Shown here in pieces: positions 34,462 through 44,454 of a stretch of DNA of 64,000 bases. A program made the position numbers and the translations under genes. Within the stretch, counting starts at the first letter, position 1; every line of letters starts with the position of its first letter. The DNA is from Photobacterium iliopiscarium (GTDB taxonomy: Bacteria; Pseudomonadota; Gammaproteobacteria; Enterobacterales; Vibrionaceae), in the NCBI RefSeq assembly GCF_003026395.1, contig NZ_PYOO01000005.1, positions 248,001-312,000 of the forward strand, in the 5' to 3' direction. A model generated the notes under the pieces. It had not been told where the DNA came from and ran no database searches. It was given only the letters and a program-made list of their open reading frames with translations.

Positions 34462-35424
34462 GTGAAACGTATTTTGTTAATTACTACAACAATGTTGGTG
34501 CTGTTTGGCTTCTCAGTCAGTGCAGATGCGACAACCGTCCCCAAAAAGCTCACTAAAATAAGCCTAATGCTTGATTGGTTTGTTAACCCTAATCATGGTC
34601 CGATTATTATTGCCCAAGAACGGGGGTATTTTAAACAGCATGGAATCGAGGTTGATATTCAGCAACCTGCCGATCCATCTTTACCACCTAAATTAGTCGC
34701 CGCTAATAAAATCGATCTTGCCGTTTCTTATCAACCTAATTTAACGATTGATGTTGCTGCTGGCTTACCGTTAATTAAAACCGCAACTCTAATTGCGACA
34801 CCGCTTAATACATTGATGGTATTAAAGAAAAGTGGCATCACTGATTTATCACAACTGAAAGGTAAAACCATTGGTATTTCAGTCGCAGGCAATGAAGACG
34901 CCACCATTGGCACCATGCTAGCTGATCACGGTGTAAAATTAAGTGATGTCAACATCGTCAATGTCGGCTGGGCATTATCATCTTCATTAGCATCAGGCAA
35001 AGTTGATGCTATTTGGGGAGGATTACGTAACTTTGAAACCAATCAATTAGCACTAGAAGGCTACCCGACTACATCGTTTTTTCCTGAAGAGAACGGTATT
35101 CCTAGTTATGACGAATTGATCTTTGTTGCCAACAGCAAACATTATAACCGCCAAGCTATTACCGCTTTTAATGCCGCTATCACTCAAGCGACCACCTATA
35201 TCATCAATCACCCAGATGCAGCGTGGAAACAGTTTATTCAATACGCGCCCGATACGTTAGATAACAAGCTTAACCATAATGCATGGAACGATACGTTAAC
35301 GCGGTTTGCTCTGCGTCCTGCGGCAGTCGATTTTAAACGCTACGATGATTACGCCCAATTTCTATTTAAACACCACGTTATAACGCAACTGCCTCAAGCC
35401 AAAAATTATATTGGCAGCTTCTAA
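34462..35424 (+). CDS. thiY: Periplasmic pyrimidine-precursor binding protein (ThiY-like)
   Basis: A 320-residue protein starting at GTG with AAAGGA eight bases upstream. It has a signal peptide (cleavage after about residue 23) and an NMT1/THI5-like fold: KISLMLDWFVNPNHGPIIIAQERGYF at the mature N-terminus, then DLAVSYQPN and LKGKTIGISVAG. Family members bind formylaminopyrimidine or HMP. It completes the ThiXYZ importer in the riboswitch operon. Confidence 0.9.
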   Translation: MKRILLITTTMLVLFGFSVSADATTVPKKLTKISLMLDWFVNPNHGPIIIAQERGYFKQHGIEVDIQQPADPSLPPKLVAANKIDLAVSYQPNLTIDVAAGLPLIKTATLIATPLNTLMVLKKSGITDLSQLKGKTIGISVAGNEDATIGTMLADHGVKLSDVNIVNVGWALSSSLASGKVDAIWGGLRNFETNQLALEGYPTTSFFPEENGIPSYDELIFVANSKHYNRQAITAFNAAITQATTYIINHPDAAWKQFIQYAPDTLDNKLNHNAWNDTLTRFALRPAAVDFKRYDDYAQFLFKHHVITQLPQAKNYIGSF

Positions 35425-35435
35425 GGAGAGATCAC

Positions 35436-36134
35436 ATGACATACCAAGATTTAATTGATGCTTGCCAACCACAATGGACTACCTATACCCAGCACCCATT
35501 TGTGATGCAACTTGGTCAAGGTACACTGCCCCACCATTGTTTTATGCATTATTTAAAGCAAGATTTTTTATTCTTAAAACAATATGCACGCGCTTATGCG
35601 TTAGCGATTTATAAAGCCCGCACCTTAGCCGATATGCGCCGAGCACTACCAAGTGTTGCCGCTTTATTGGATCATGAAATTGCTCACCATATTGATTACT
35701 GTGGTGCTTGGCATTTAACCGAACAAGATATGGAACAAGAGCCAGAAGATGTCGCAACAGTCGCTTACACCCGTTATGTATTAGATGCAGGTATGCAAGG
35801 GGATATCATTGATTTATATGTTGCCCTTGCGCCGTGTGCGATTGGCTATGCGGAAATTGGCAACTTACTGGTTAATGATACAAAAACCGTGTTTGACAAT
35901 AATCCCTACCATAGTTGGATTGCGTTATATAGCGGTGAAGACTACCAACAAGGTGTTGCCACCGCGACAGTATATTTGAATAACTTACTCGCAGAAATTC
36001 CGCTACACAGTCAACGAGGTCAGCAACTGGTTCAAACCTTTAAAGTCGCAACAGAAATGGAAATCGCCTTCTGGCAACAAGGGCTCAACGCAGAAGCTAT
36101 TAACAATAAATCAGGAGCTGTCGACAATGCATAA
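35436..36134 (+). CDS. tenA: TenA, aminopyrimidine aminohydrolase (thiaminase II)
   Basis: A 232-residue all-helical enzyme with a strong AAGGAG site. It carries the active-site cysteine in [13 protein letters not shown] and the C-terminal glutamate in [13 protein letters not shown], so it is the TenA_C type that hydrolyses aminomethylpyrimidine from degraded thiamin to HMP. It therefore converts the imported salvage product into the ThiD substrate. It overlaps thiM by 8 bp. Confidence 0.93.
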   Translation: MTYQDLIDACQPQWTTYTQHPFVMQLGQGTLPHHCFMHYLKQDFLFLKQYARAYALAIYKARTLADMRRALPSVAALLDHEIAHHIDYCGAWHLTEQDMEQEPEDVATVAYTRYVLDAGMQGDIIDLYVALAPCAIGYAEIGNLLVNDTKTVFDNNPYHSWIALYSGEDYQQGVATATVYLNNLLAEIPLHSQRGQQLVQTFKVATEMEIAFWQQGLNAEAINNKSGAVDNA

Positions 36135-36957
36135 TCCATCACAGCAAACGCCTACTTCAGCCTCTTTGACCGAAAGCATTATCGCGGCACTGGCGCTGGT
36201 CAGAGAACAAAAACCATTAGTGGTTAATATCACCAATTATGTAGTAATGAACAATACTGCTAACGCCTTATTAGCCATTGGCGCGTCACCTATTATGGCG
36301 CATTCACGTCAAGAAATGGCTGAGATGATGCACATTGCAGGATCATTAGTGATCAATATTGGCACCCTTGATAGCGAATGGATTAAACGGATGCTATTTG
36401 CCGTTGAACAAGCGAATGCCAATAACAAACCGATAGTGTTAGATCCTGTCGGCTGTGGCGCAAGTGTATTACGTACTCAAACTGCTCGCACTCTGGCAGC
36501 GAATGCCAATAATCTGATCATTCGTGGTAACGCATCTGAAATCATTGCCCTTGCAGGTGAAGCCAGCCAAACCAAAGGCGTTGATGCGCTTGATAGCAGT
36601 GATACCGCATTAGCCGCCGCACAAGCGTTAGTTGCGCAGTACCACGCCAATGTGGTTATCTCTGGTGAAGTTGATTATGTAGTGACAGCGTCACAGACCA
36701 TCAGCCTTAGCAATGGTCACCACATGATGCCTTATGTCACTGGCATGGGCTGTTCATTAACCGCATTAACTGGAGCGTTTGCCGCTATTGGTGAAACTTC
36801 AGGGCTAGCAGCCACTGCAATCTATGCCATTGCAGGTGAAATTGCCGCAGAACAATCAGCAGGTCCTGCATCATTACAGCTCAATATTATTGATGGTTTA
36901 TATCAAATCAGTGCCGAGCAAATTTGTCAGCGACTTAATATGGACGTGGTAGCGTAA
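36127..36957 (+). CDS. thiM: Hydroxyethylthiazole kinase ThiM
   Basis: A 276-residue ribokinase-like protein with [26 protein letters not shown] near the N-terminus, [23 protein letters not shown], and the active-site segment [14 protein letters not shown]. It phosphorylates thiazole alcohol for thiamin synthesis. It overlaps tenA and thiE (TAATGA), consistent with one transcript. Confidence 0.95.
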   Translation: MHNPSQQTPTSASLTESIIAALALVREQKPLVVNITNYVVMNNTANALLAIGASPIMAHSRQEMAEMMHIAGSLVINIGTLDSEWIKRMLFAVEQANANNKPIVLDPVGCGASVLRTQTARTLAANANNLIIRGNASEIIALAGEASQTKGVDALDSSDTALAAAQALVAQYHANVVISGEVDYVVTASQTISLSNGHHMMPYVTGMGCSLTALTGAFAAIGETSGLAATAIYAIAGEIAAEQSAGPASLQLNIIDGLYQISAEQICQRLNMDVVA

Positions 36958-37613
36958 TGATAACCAGCAATCACAATCCTTATTTGTTGTATTTAGTCAC
37001 TGATGATCAGCAAAACCTAACCACCCTTGAACACGTTGTCCGTGAAGCCGTTGCGGGTGGTGTGACAATGGTGCAAATTCGTGAAAAACACGGTGATGTG
37101 CGGGCATTTATTCAGCGCGCTCAAACCGTTAAAGCGATTCTGCAACAGGCTTATGCGGCAACAGGTCGTCATATCCCTTTAATCATTAATGATCGGGTTG
37201 ATGTTGCTTTAGCGGTGGATGCTGATGGGGTACATTTAGGCCAAACAGATATGCCTGTGACACTGGCGCGGCAACTATTGGGAAAAGATAAACTGATTGG
37301 GCTGTCAATTGAAACTGAACAGCAACTGTTAGACTGTGCCAGCCAGCCGATTGATTACATTGGACTTAGTGCTATTTTTTCGACAACGACTAAAACCAAT
37401 CTGATTACTCATTGGGGATTAGACGGTCTACAACGTGCAGCAGCGATCTGTCCATTTCCGATTGTGGCGATTGGTGGTATTAATCACACCAATTTAACTG
37501 AAGTGATGACAGCCGGAGCAGATGGAATTGCGATTGTTTCTGCGATAAGCCATGCCGACAATCCTTGCCAAGCGACAGCTGAGATACTGGCAGCAATAAG
37601 CTCAAGTAAATAA
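36957..37613 (+). CDS. thiE: Thiamin-phosphate synthase ThiE
   Basis: A 218-residue TIM-barrel enzyme: LYLVTDDQ at the N-terminus, GVTMVQIREKHGD, PLIINDRVDVALAVDADGVHLGQTDMP, a YIGLSAIFSTTTK phosphate-loop segment and PIVAIGGINHTN. It joins HMP-PP and thiazole phosphate. Last gene of the riboswitch operon, followed by a hairpin. The operon holds only salvage genes, so de novo thiC/thiG functions must be elsewhere or absent. Confidence 0.95.
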   Translation: MITSNHNPYLLYLVTDDQQNLTTLEHVVREAVAGGVTMVQIREKHGDVRAFIQRAQTVKAILQQAYAATGRHIPLIINDRVDVALAVDADGVHLGQTDMPVTLARQLLGKDKLIGLSIETEQQLLDCASQPIDYIGLSAIFSTTTKTNLITHWGLDGLQRAAAICPFPIVAIGGINHTNLTEVMTAGADGIAIVSAISHADNPCQATAEILAAISSSK

Positions 37614-37667
37614 ACGATAACAAATAGAACAGTGGTAAATAGAACAGTAACGCGATAATACAATCAA

Positions 37668-37703
37668 CAATAATCAAGGTAGCTGAATATACCTTGGTTA
37701 TTG
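37668..37703 (+). terminator. Hairpin after the thiamin operon
   Basis: CAATAATCAAGGTA / TACCTTGGTTATTG forms a 14-bp stem with one wobble pair and an 8-nt loop. Only a short T-run follows. Confidence 0.65.
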
Positions 37704-37757
37704 TTTGGGGGATTATTAAAATATACTGACTGTGGTTAATCTTATTATAGTGAACTG

Positions 37758-38093
37758 TTAATCTTGTTGTGCTGAACGTGGCGGCATCGTGGCACGTTCA
37801 ATACTGCACTCATACGAGCCCATTTCAAATTCACGACAAATCCACGGACGATTTTCATAAATCGTACACAACAAAGTATCGCGATCAACCGCTGCACACC
37901 AGCCATCATCAAGGCGTAGCATCACTTCACCACCCCACTCGTCAATATCAATGTATTCTTCAGGTACACCTGTATCTGTAATAATCATTACTTCCAAACG
38001 GCAACAACATGCTTGGCACGTACTGCAAGTCATGGTTGGATCGGGTTCGGTGCTTATATTGGTTATATCAATGGTCATATCTATCATCGCCAT
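37758..38093 (-). CDS. YkgJ-type cysteine-cluster protein
   Basis: A 111-residue protein with C23xxC26xxC29C30C31 near the N-terminus and four more cysteines in GWCAAVDRDTLLCTIYENRPWICREF...YEC. This is the CxxCxxCC family (YkgJ/UPF0153), presumed to bind zinc or an iron-sulfur cluster; its role is unknown. It is a lone gene, convergent with the thiamin operon. Confidence 0.85.
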   Translation of the reverse strand: MAMIDMTIDITNISTEPDPTMTCSTCQACCCRLEVMIITDTGVPEEYIDIDEWGGEVMLRLDDGWCAAVDRDTLLCTIYENRPWICREFEMGSYECSIERATMPPRSAQQD

Positions 38094-38306
38094 GTTTTCT
38101 TGCGCGCATAGTACCTCAAACCCACACTAAAGACACTGACATCATCGTCATCCCTCATTCCTTATCCTTCATTTATTAAACTCTTCACAATCTTCACACC
38201 AGTAATAATATTGATATTAATTTTGTATAGATATTTACGTTCATCACCTAAAAATCCATGCTATTGTAATAAAATCAATAACAAAAAATTAACCAAAAGG
38301 ATGGTT

Positions 38307-38954
38307 ATGCACGATATTACAACAATGACAATCACGGTATTTATGGGTTTCTTTGCTATGATGAACCCCATTGCCAATACCGCTGTTTTTGTCGGAATGA
38401 CGGGTAATCAAACCCCAGAACAACGAAAAAAAACTGCCTACAAAGCCCTTACCGCCGCTTTTTTTATTATCGCTACCTTCTGTCTTTTAGGTAAAGGGAT
38501 CTTTGAATTATTCAGTATTACGTTACCTGCACTACGATTATCAGGCGGTATTTTAGTCTTTTTAGTCGGTTATCATATGTTACAAGGTGATAGCTCAAAA
38601 CTGCATTCAAATTCTAACGCTGATGATACAAGTGAAGAAAAAGACATTTCTATCTCACCACTCGCATTACCAATTCTTGCTGGCCCCGGCACTATTGCGA
38701 CAGCGATGAACTATTCAGCATCAGGATCATTTCTACACACTATTATCACAATTGTTGCCTTTGCTACTTTATGTTTAATTACCCTTGTGTGCTTTCTTTA
38801 TGGCCCTAAATTGGTTGATAAAGTCGGTGAAGCAGGCATTACCATTACCACGCGTTTAATGGGATTGATTTTAACGGTTATTGGTATGCAGATGTTAATC
38901 CAAGGCGTACATGACGCTTTCTTGTTGTTTGATACTGCCAACTTAGCGAAATAA
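38307..38954 (+). CDS. MarC-family integral membrane protein
   Basis: The ATG at 38307 has AAAGG at correct spacing, giving 215 residues; a longer frame from 38211 has no support. It contains about six membrane helices with MarC/UPF0056 signatures: MNPIANTAVFVGMTGNQTPEQRKK near the N-terminus, LRLSGGILVFLVGYHML, ALPILAGPGTIATAM and RLMGLILTVIGMQMLIQG. The molecular function of the family is unsettled. A perfect 12-bp hairpin follows. Confidence 0.88.
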   Translation: MHDITTMTITVFMGFFAMMNPIANTAVFVGMTGNQTPEQRKKTAYKALTAAFFIIATFCLLGKGIFELFSITLPALRLSGGILVFLVGYHMLQGDSSKLHSNSNADDTSEEKDISISPLALPILAGPGTIATAMNYSASGSFLHTIITIVAFATLCLITLVCFLYGPKLVDKVGEAGITITTRLMGLILTVIGMQMLIQGVHDAFLLFDTANLAK

Positions 38955-38982
38955 TCCACTTAAATTCATCCCCCTTCCTCTT

Positions 38983-39021
38983 GATAACAGCCTTAGTCTT
39001 TCTTTTTACAAGGCTGTTATC
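38983..39021 (+). terminator. Hairpin after MarC-family gene
   Basis: GATAACAGCCTT / AAGGCTGTTATC is a perfect 12-bp stem with a 15-nt T-rich loop. There is no T-run after it, so termination may be inefficient. Confidence 0.6.
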
Positions 39022-39042
39022 TACTTTGGTTACATTTTAGCC

Positions 39043-39072
39043 TCGACATTTACAAACAAACCTCTGTATAAT
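39043..39072 (+). promoter_or_regulatory. Sigma-70 promoter of ybiT
   Basis: TCGACA (39043) and a perfect TATAAT (39067-39072) are 18 bp apart, followed by GCGCCCCC. The start codon lies about 90 bp downstream. Confidence 0.6.
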
Positions 39073-39161
39073 GCGCCCCCTTTACATCTATCTCTGTTTT
39101 CGTGCATCTTCTTTTGGCTTACTGTCAAAAAATCATCGAATAAAACTGCTAGGAATACCTC

Positions 39162-40766
39162 TTGATATCTACCGCAAACATTACAATGCAATTTGGTGCT
39201 GAGCCATTATTTGAAAACATTTCAGCTAAATTTGGTAACGGTAACCGCTATGGTCTTATCGGTGCCAATGGTTGCGGCAAATCAACCTTCATGAAAATTC
39301 TTAGCGGTGCGCTAACGCCAAGCTCTGGCAATGTGTCTATCTCTTCAGGGAAACGTTTAGGTACCCTAAGTCAAGACCAGTTTGCCTTTGAGCAATACAC
39401 GGTTGTTGATGCAGTAATCATGGGCGATGCTGCATTATGGAAAATAAAACAAGAACGTGACCGTATTTATGCTCTGCCAGAAATGACAGAAGAAGATGGC
39501 ATGGCGGTGGCTGAGCTTGAAAGTGAATTCGCAGAAATGGATGGCTACAGCGCTGAAAGTCGTGCTGGACAGTTATTGCTTGATGCTGGTATCGACGAAG
39601 AACTTCACTACGGTTTAATGTCACAAGTAGCGCCAGGTTGGAAATTACGTGTGTTACTAGCACAAGCATTGTTCTCTAACCCTGATATTTTGCTACTTGA
39701 TGAACCAACAAACAACTTGGACATCCACACAATCAACTGGCTTGCTGGCGAGTTGAACCTGCGTAAATGTACCATGATCATTATTTCACACGACCGTCAC
39801 TTCTTGAACTCTGTATGTACTCACATGGCAGATATCGACTACGGCGAATTACGTATTTACCCTGGTAACTACGAAAAATTCATTGAAGCATCATCGCTGA
39901 TTCAAGAACAATTATTATCAGAAAACGCGAAGAAAAGTGCTGAAATTAATGAACTACAAGATTTCGTAAACCGTTTTGGTGCGAATGCTTCAAAAGCAAA
40001 ACAAGCAAGTTCTCGTGCTAAAAAAATGGACAAAATCAAGCTTGATGAAGTGAAATCGTCAAGCCGTTTAACGCCATCATTACAGTTTAAACCGGGTAAA
40101 GCCCTTTACCGTCAAGCATTGATTCTAGAAGAGCTGAGCCATGGCTTTGATGGCGAAACCTTATTTGAAGGTGGCGATTTAATCTTAAACGCTGGTGAAA
40201 AATTAGCGATCATTGGTGAAAATGGTGTGGGTAAAACAACCATGCTGCGTTGTTTAGTGGAAGAACTAAAACACAACCACGGCGTGATCAAATGGTCTGA
40301 AAATGCTTCAGTTGGTTACTGCCCTCAAGATAGCTCTGCTGACTTTAATAATGATTTAGGCATCTTTGATTGGATTTCACAGTGGCGTACTAAAGATCAT
40401 GATGATCTAGCCGTACGTAGTATCTTAGGCCGTTTATTGTTTACTGCTGATGATATCAACAAGAAAGTGAAGAACTGTTCTGGTGGTGAGAAAAACCGTT
40501 TATTATTTGGCAAATTAATGATGCTAAATATCAACGTATTAGTAATGGATGAACCTACTAACCATATGGATATGGAAGCGATTGAAGCGCTAAATAGTGC
40601 ATTAAAAGTGTATGAAGGCACGTTAATCTTTGTTAGCCATGACCGTGAATTCGTATCATCACTAGCAACACGCATTATTGATATTCGTGAAAAACAAGTA
40701 GTTAACTTCCACGGCACATTTGACGAATACATGTCAAACCTTGCCCTTGAAGGCAAAATCGTTTAA
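39162..40766 (+). CDS. ybiT: ABC-F ATPase YbiT
   Basis: The start is a TTG, supported by AGGA eight bases upstream and by agreement with the N-terminus of E. coli YbiT; the first ATG would remove the start of the first ABC domain. The 534-residue protein has two ABC domains: Walker [10 protein letters not shown] and GENGVGKTT, signatures [13 protein letters not shown] and [13 protein letters not shown], Walker [13 protein letters not shown] and [12 protein letters not shown], with a linker at about residues 240-310. It has no membrane domain; ABC-F proteins act on the ribosome E site to rescue or regulate translation. Flanked by a good promoter and a 15-bp hairpin. Confidence 0.95.
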   Translation: MISTANITMQFGAEPLFENISAKFGNGNRYGLIGANGCGKSTFMKILSGALTPSSGNVSISSGKRLGTLSQDQFAFEQYTVVDAVIMGDAALWKIKQERDRIYALPEMTEEDGMAVAELESEFAEMDGYSAESRAGQLLLDAGIDEELHYGLMSQVAPGWKLRVLLAQALFSNPDILLLDEPTNNLDIHTINWLAGELNLRKCTMIIISHDRHFLNSVCTHMADIDYGELRIYPGNYEKFIEASSLIQEQLLSENAKKSAEINELQDFVNRFGANASKAKQASSRAKKMDKIKLDEVKSSSRLTPSLQFKPGKALYRQALILEELSHGFDGETLFEGGDLILNAGEKLAIIGENGVGKTTMLRCLVEELKHNHGVIKWSENASVGYCPQDSSADFNNDLGIFDWISQWRTKDHDDLAVRSILGRLLFTADDINKKVKNCSGGEKNRLLFGKLMMLNINVLVMDEPTNHMDMEAIEALNSALKVYEGTLIFVSHDREFVSSLATRIIDIREKQVVNFHGTFDEYMSNLALEGKIV

Positions 40767-40777
40767 TACATAATACC

Positions 40778-40813
40778 AGTAGCAAGTTATAACATTCCTT
40801 ATAACTTGCTACT
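40778..40813. terminator. Strong hairpin after ybiT
   Basis: AGTAGCAAGTTATAA / TTATAACTTGCTACT is a perfect 15-bp stem with a 6-nt loop. It lacks a long T-run but stands between convergent genes. Confidence 0.65.
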
Positions 40814-40879
40814 TCCAACCACCCATCTTATTTTTATCTGTATATTCACACAAAGTGACAACGTCACGATTAATCTGTG

Positions 40880-41854
40880 TTAGCTTGCTATTATTTGTGA
40901 CATTACCCACCCAGTATGAGCCGCCGTCACGCCTGTCGATGGATGTTGCTTTCCTTCTAAAAGTTGTTTACGCATATTATCAATATGATACAACTGAATA
41001 TTAGTTGGATTTTCAATCATAATTTGCTGCTGTTTATCTTCGGTGATCACTTCTATTGGGGATTCATCAAACACTGAGAATCGTATTTCCCCTCGGCTGC
41101 CATATATCACCACTTTATCTTGACGTGAATGACCACCAAAATTCCAACTACCACTGCCTGTAGCACCATTTGTGTGTAACCAACATGCACTCACTGCATC
41201 TAAGGCGGTGTATAAATGTTGTTGATTAATACCTACCCCTTTAGCCATTGAAAAATCACCCAATAAATACGCAAATAAATCTAAGCCATGGCTAGCTAAG
41301 TCATCAAAATAACCACCAGCGGCAATCATTTTATCTGTCCGCCAATTATATTGTTGTGACAAATCCATGGGGTTAGCTGGCTTATTTAAATGCCAATTAA
41401 TATGACGTACTTCTCCAATTTCACCGTCATCGAGCAACTGTTTTATATGATTAAAACGCGGTAAAGAACGACGATAATAAGCAACAAATAATGGTAACTG
41501 TGCCCTTTCAAAGGCATCAACAATGCTTTGACAATCAGCATAACTCGGGGCTAATGGTTTTTCTACACAACAAATCTTTCCAGCTTGCGCAACCTTTAAT
41601 GCCAACGCTTTATGGCTATCAGGCGGCGTCGCAATATAAATTGCATCAATTGTAGGATCGTTAATTAACGCATCCGCATCTACATGAACCGTATCGATAT
41701 TATGTCGATCTGCATAATCTTGAGCTAAAGCTTGATCACGACGAGTAACCGCCGCTAAGGTGAAATTTTCAACTTTTTGGTAAGCTGGGCCACTTTTTAC
41801 TTCAGTTACTGCGCCACAGCCAATCATGCCCCAACGGATCATGTTTGTGTTCAT
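40880..41854 (-). CDS. Gfo/Idh/MocA-family oxidoreductase
   Basis: The start is set at ATG 41854 (MNTNMIRWG), with AAAAGG nine bases before it, giving 324 residues. The Rossmann motif WGMIGCGAVTEVKSGPAYQ, the EKP motif (CCVEKPLAP) and the C-terminal domain with GGYFDDLASHGLDLFAYLLGDF identify the family. It is distinct from the YdgJ-like gene at 21332. Family members oxidise sugars or inositols with NAD(P); the substrate cannot be read from the sequence. Single-gene unit, divergent from ppiB. Confidence 0.88.
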   Translation of the reverse strand: MNTNMIRWGMIGCGAVTEVKSGPAYQKVENFTLAAVTRRDQALAQDYADRHNIDTVHVDADALINDPTIDAIYIATPPDSHKALALKVAQAGKICCVEKPLAPSYADCQSIVDAFERAQLPLFVAYYRRSLPRFNHIKQLLDDGEIGEVRHINWHLNKPANPMDLSQQYNWRTDKMIAAGGYFDDLASHGLDLFAYLLGDFSMAKGVGINQQHLYTALDAVSACWLHTNGATGSGSWNFGGHSRQDKVVIYGSRGEIRFSVFDESPIEVITEDKQQQIMIENPTNIQLYHIDNMRKQLLEGKQHPSTGVTAAHTGWVMSQIIAS

Positions 41855-42002
41855 TATCTGAGTCCTTTTCATTTTATTGGTATTATTTATTCGTTAAAAA
41901 TAGCGCATTCCAACAATAACCCGCGCAGATAATCTGCGTTAGCTATAGTTTATGATATAAATTACGTATACTGCGAGCAACCACCTTAACTAGATAATTA
42001 TC

Positions 42003-42503
42003 ATGACAAACATTACTTTGATCACCAATGTCGGCAATATCGACATCAGCCTTAATAAACAAAAAGCCCCAGTTACTGTACGTAATTTTATTCAATATTG
42101 TCGTGACGGCTTTTATAACGATACCATTTTTCATCGTGTTATTAATGAGTTCATGATTCAAGGTGGTGGTCATACTGAAGATTTACTAGAAAAGCCAACG
42201 CGCGATCCAATTGTAAATGAAGCAAATCGTGGTCTTAAAAATACTATTGGTACAATTGCAATGGCACGTACCGATGCGCCACACTCTGCGACCGCACAAT
42301 TTTTTATTAACCTCGCTGATAACGATTGTCTTGATTATACAGCGACAACAAACAGTGGCTGGGGATATACCGTTTTTGGCGATGTAACCGCTGGAATGGA
42401 TATTGTTAATCATATTGCACAGGTAAAAACTGCAACAATACAAGGGCATGAAGATGTTCCATGTGAAGCTATCGTTATCAATCAGGTGATCATTAACGAA
42501 TAA
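42003..42503 (+). CDS. ppiB: Peptidyl-prolyl isomerase PpiB (cyclophilin)
   Basis: A 166-residue cytoplasmic cyclophilin without signal peptide. Active-site segments [14 protein letters not shown] (about residues 41-54), [25 protein letters not shown] and [14 protein letters not shown] are present. It catalyses proline isomerisation during folding. Length equals E. coli PpiB (164) within two residues. Confidence 0.95.
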   Translation: MTNITLITNVGNIDISLNKQKAPVTVRNFIQYCRDGFYNDTIFHRVINEFMIQGGGHTEDLLEKPTRDPIVNEANRGLKNTIGTIAMARTDAPHSATAQFFINLADNDCLDYTATTNSGWGYTVFGDVTAGMDIVNHIAQVKTATIQGHEDVPCEAIVINQVIINE

Positions 42504-42603
42504 TGAATCACTTTTTATCTAATTAACTAATGATATTGATAGATAAAGAAATAAGAGGGAGCGTATGAATAATTATCGCCGCTCCTACTATTACTGTCAT
42601 TAA

Positions 42604-42972
42604 TTAGCGCGATAACGCTTTTATTTTCAAAATAATCTCAGCATGCTCTGCTGATATTGGCATCACTTTTAACGAATGCACATTGCTGCCACCCGTATTA
42701 CCTATTGGTACGCCATCAATAGCGGTTAAACATGCGGCACCAACAATACGTACAAGCTGTCCAATAATTTCTTTTATATCACGCTGTCTTAATGCCCAAC
42801 GTAACATTAAATAATGCACCTTAACATGCCAATACGTTGACTCTTGACCTAAGACATGTGCATTTTCTAAATGTCTAAATTCAGCAGCAGAATCGCCTTT
42901 CTTTTGAGCCCGATATGAACGGGTCATTTCTGTTTTAATATAGGGGGCTATATTATGGCTAAAATTACTCAT
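42604..42972 (-). CDS. DUF3703 family protein
   Basis: A 122-residue soluble protein with FRHLENAHVLGQESTYWHVKVHYLMLRWALRQRDIKEIIGQL, the core of DUF3703, then GGSNVHSLKVMPI. The His-rich helical core suggests metal or ligand binding, but no function is established. It forms a same-strand series with ybjQ and two orphan genes upstream. Confidence 0.82.
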   Translation of the reverse strand: MSNFSHNIAPYIKTEMTRSYRAQKKGDSAAEFRHLENAHVLGQESTYWHVKVHYLMLRWALRQRDIKEIIGQLVRIVGAACLTAIDGVPIGNTGGSNVHSLKVMPISAEHAEIILKIKALSR

Positions 42973-43020
42973 TATCCCTCCGAGTCATTATTCATCCTTA
43001 AATAATTAGCCTTTAGTGAT

Positions 43021-43347
43021 CTATGCTTGTGGCTGTTGCAATGTTACTGCTGTACCAAATACTAATAGTTCACATGAACCGTCCATAATTGCACTGGTAG
43101 TAAAGCGAATACCGACAACAGCATCAGCACCTAACGTTGTCGCATCAGCCTCTAATCGAGCCATCGCTTGACTACGGGCTTCATTAAACATTTCGGTATA
43201 TCCTTTCAGTTCTCCGCCGACAATACCTTTTAAACTTGCCATAATGTCACGGCCGATATGCTTTGATTGCACAATATTACCCGTAACTACACCAAGTATA
43301 GCGATAATCTCACGTCCAGGAACAGTTTCTGTTGTTGAAAAAATCAT
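43021..43347 (-). CDS. ybjQ: YbjQ/UPF0145 family protein
   Basis: A 108-residue protein with TTETVPGREIIAILGVVTGN, RDIMASLKGIVGGELKGYTEM, ARSQAMARLEADATTLGADAVVGIRF and a final LVFGTAV strand: the pentameric YbjQ fold, sometimes called a heavy-metal-binding domain. Function is not established. Length matches E. coli YbjQ (107). Confidence 0.93.
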   Translation of the reverse strand: MIFSTTETVPGREIIAILGVVTGNIVQSKHIGRDIMASLKGIVGGELKGYTEMFNEARSQAMARLEADATTLGADAVVGIRFTTSAIMDGSCELLVFGTAVTLQQPQA

Positions 43348-43407
43348 TTAATGAAACGCCTCTTAAATTGATGGTCTGAATATCAATAACTTCTTATTAG
43401 TATCGTA

Positions 43408-43689
43408 TTATTTTTTATTAAAAACACTTTTATAGCCATTAATAATAGCGTTAATCAATGCTGTAATAAAATTAGCGTTATTGTATTCTTCCATTACATA
43501 GATAAAGTTTGACTTAAAATGCTCAACAGCTTTTTCATCCGTTTCAGCCAAAATTACATCATCTTCAACCTTAAACCCCGCTGCCAATAATTGTTTTTTC
43601 TGCTCTATAAATTGCTCATCTGCCATATCCAAATAGGTGAACTTCTCACGATTTGAATTGGGTAAACAAAAAAATTGATATTTAGCCAT
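43408..43689 (-). CDS. Hypothetical protein
   Basis: A 93-residue protein (MAKYQFFCLPNSNREKFTYLDMADEQFIEQKKQLLAAGFKVEDDVI...). I do not recognise a family. It is acidic in the middle, has no signal or membrane segment, and ends with a mildly hydrophobic helix followed by YKSVFNKK. Codon use is AT-rich like its neighbour at 43827. The AT-rich gap before it gives no regulatory clue. Confidence 0.6.
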   Translation of the reverse strand: MAKYQFFCLPNSNREKFTYLDMADEQFIEQKKQLLAAGFKVEDDVILAETDEKAVEHFKSNFIYVMEEYNNANFITALINAIINGYKSVFNKK

Positions 43690-43826
43690 TACACATATCT
43701 GCTACTATCATTATTTATTCATTAATAGCATATATTCATCACTACAGAGTCATTCTTGTATTCAATATTTTGATTTGGTTCACAAAAAACAACAACATTA
43801 TAAATTTCACAACTAAATTGATAATT

Positions 43827-44147
43827 TTACAAATCACTACAACTGCATGTTACTGCTGGAAAATACGTCATTTTATTCTCACGGAATAACATCATTGCAG
43901 TATTTATTATGGCTAAGATATCATTCTCATTTTTAGTTAATGACTGCTCATAAACCCAACCACCACAACCATAACCCACAAGTGGCAAGCTTTTACTGTC
44001 TATCGATTGATCTTCAGCGATCTCTATAACAATAGTGGTCGAGGTTGATGATAAGCACCATGAATAACCTTGTACTTTCCCATAACCTGTTACTTTTGAA
44101 TCAATGTTAATCTCACCACAATAGTGTTCATTATTTAATTTAATCAT
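43827..44147 (-). CDS. Hypothetical protein
   Basis: A 106-residue protein with several cysteines (HYCGEI, YSWCLSS, VGYGCGGWVYEQ, VTCSCSDL). The middle has alternating beta-type residues (STSTTIVIEIAED). No family is recognised and no signal peptide is visible. It is the most upstream of the minus-strand group that includes the DUF3703 and YbjQ genes, but a 137-bp AT-rich gap follows, so an operon is doubtful. Confidence 0.55.
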   Translation of the reverse strand: MIKLNNEHYCGEINIDSKVTGYGKVQGYSWCLSSTSTTIVIEIAEDQSIDSKSLPLVGYGCGGWVYEQSLTKNENDILAIINTAMMLFRENKMTYFPAVTCSCSDL

Positions 44148-44454
44148 TGTTTAAACCTTAATATTACCAAAAACTAATTTTACAACAGTGATTCGTATAA
44201 ATCATATTAAAATACAATAACATATAATACATCCTCCCATAGTCATGCAAAAATAATAACTAAAAATTCAGGTTAAATAATTATTAACCTATTATTAATA
44301 ATATTCAATTTTACAAAATCAAAAATGACGTTATAGTTAGTACATTATTTATAAGCACACAATATAAAAACTAAAGATATAAGATTATATCTCCTATTAA
44401 AAAGAGAAATATTGCACGCTATTTGTAAAAACTCTCTCATTGAAAAGTATATTT
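44148..44454. other. 307-bp AT-rich divergent region
   Basis: I see no ORF, hairpin of note or recognisable operator. It is very AT-rich and separates a minus-strand hypothetical from the TDT transporter, so it probably holds both promoters. Confidence 0.5.

Noticed and set aside
38211..38306. Longer N-terminus for the MarC-family protein
   Set aside because: The extra 32 residues are not hydrophobic, start without a ribosome site and precede an ideal AAAGG-ATG start.
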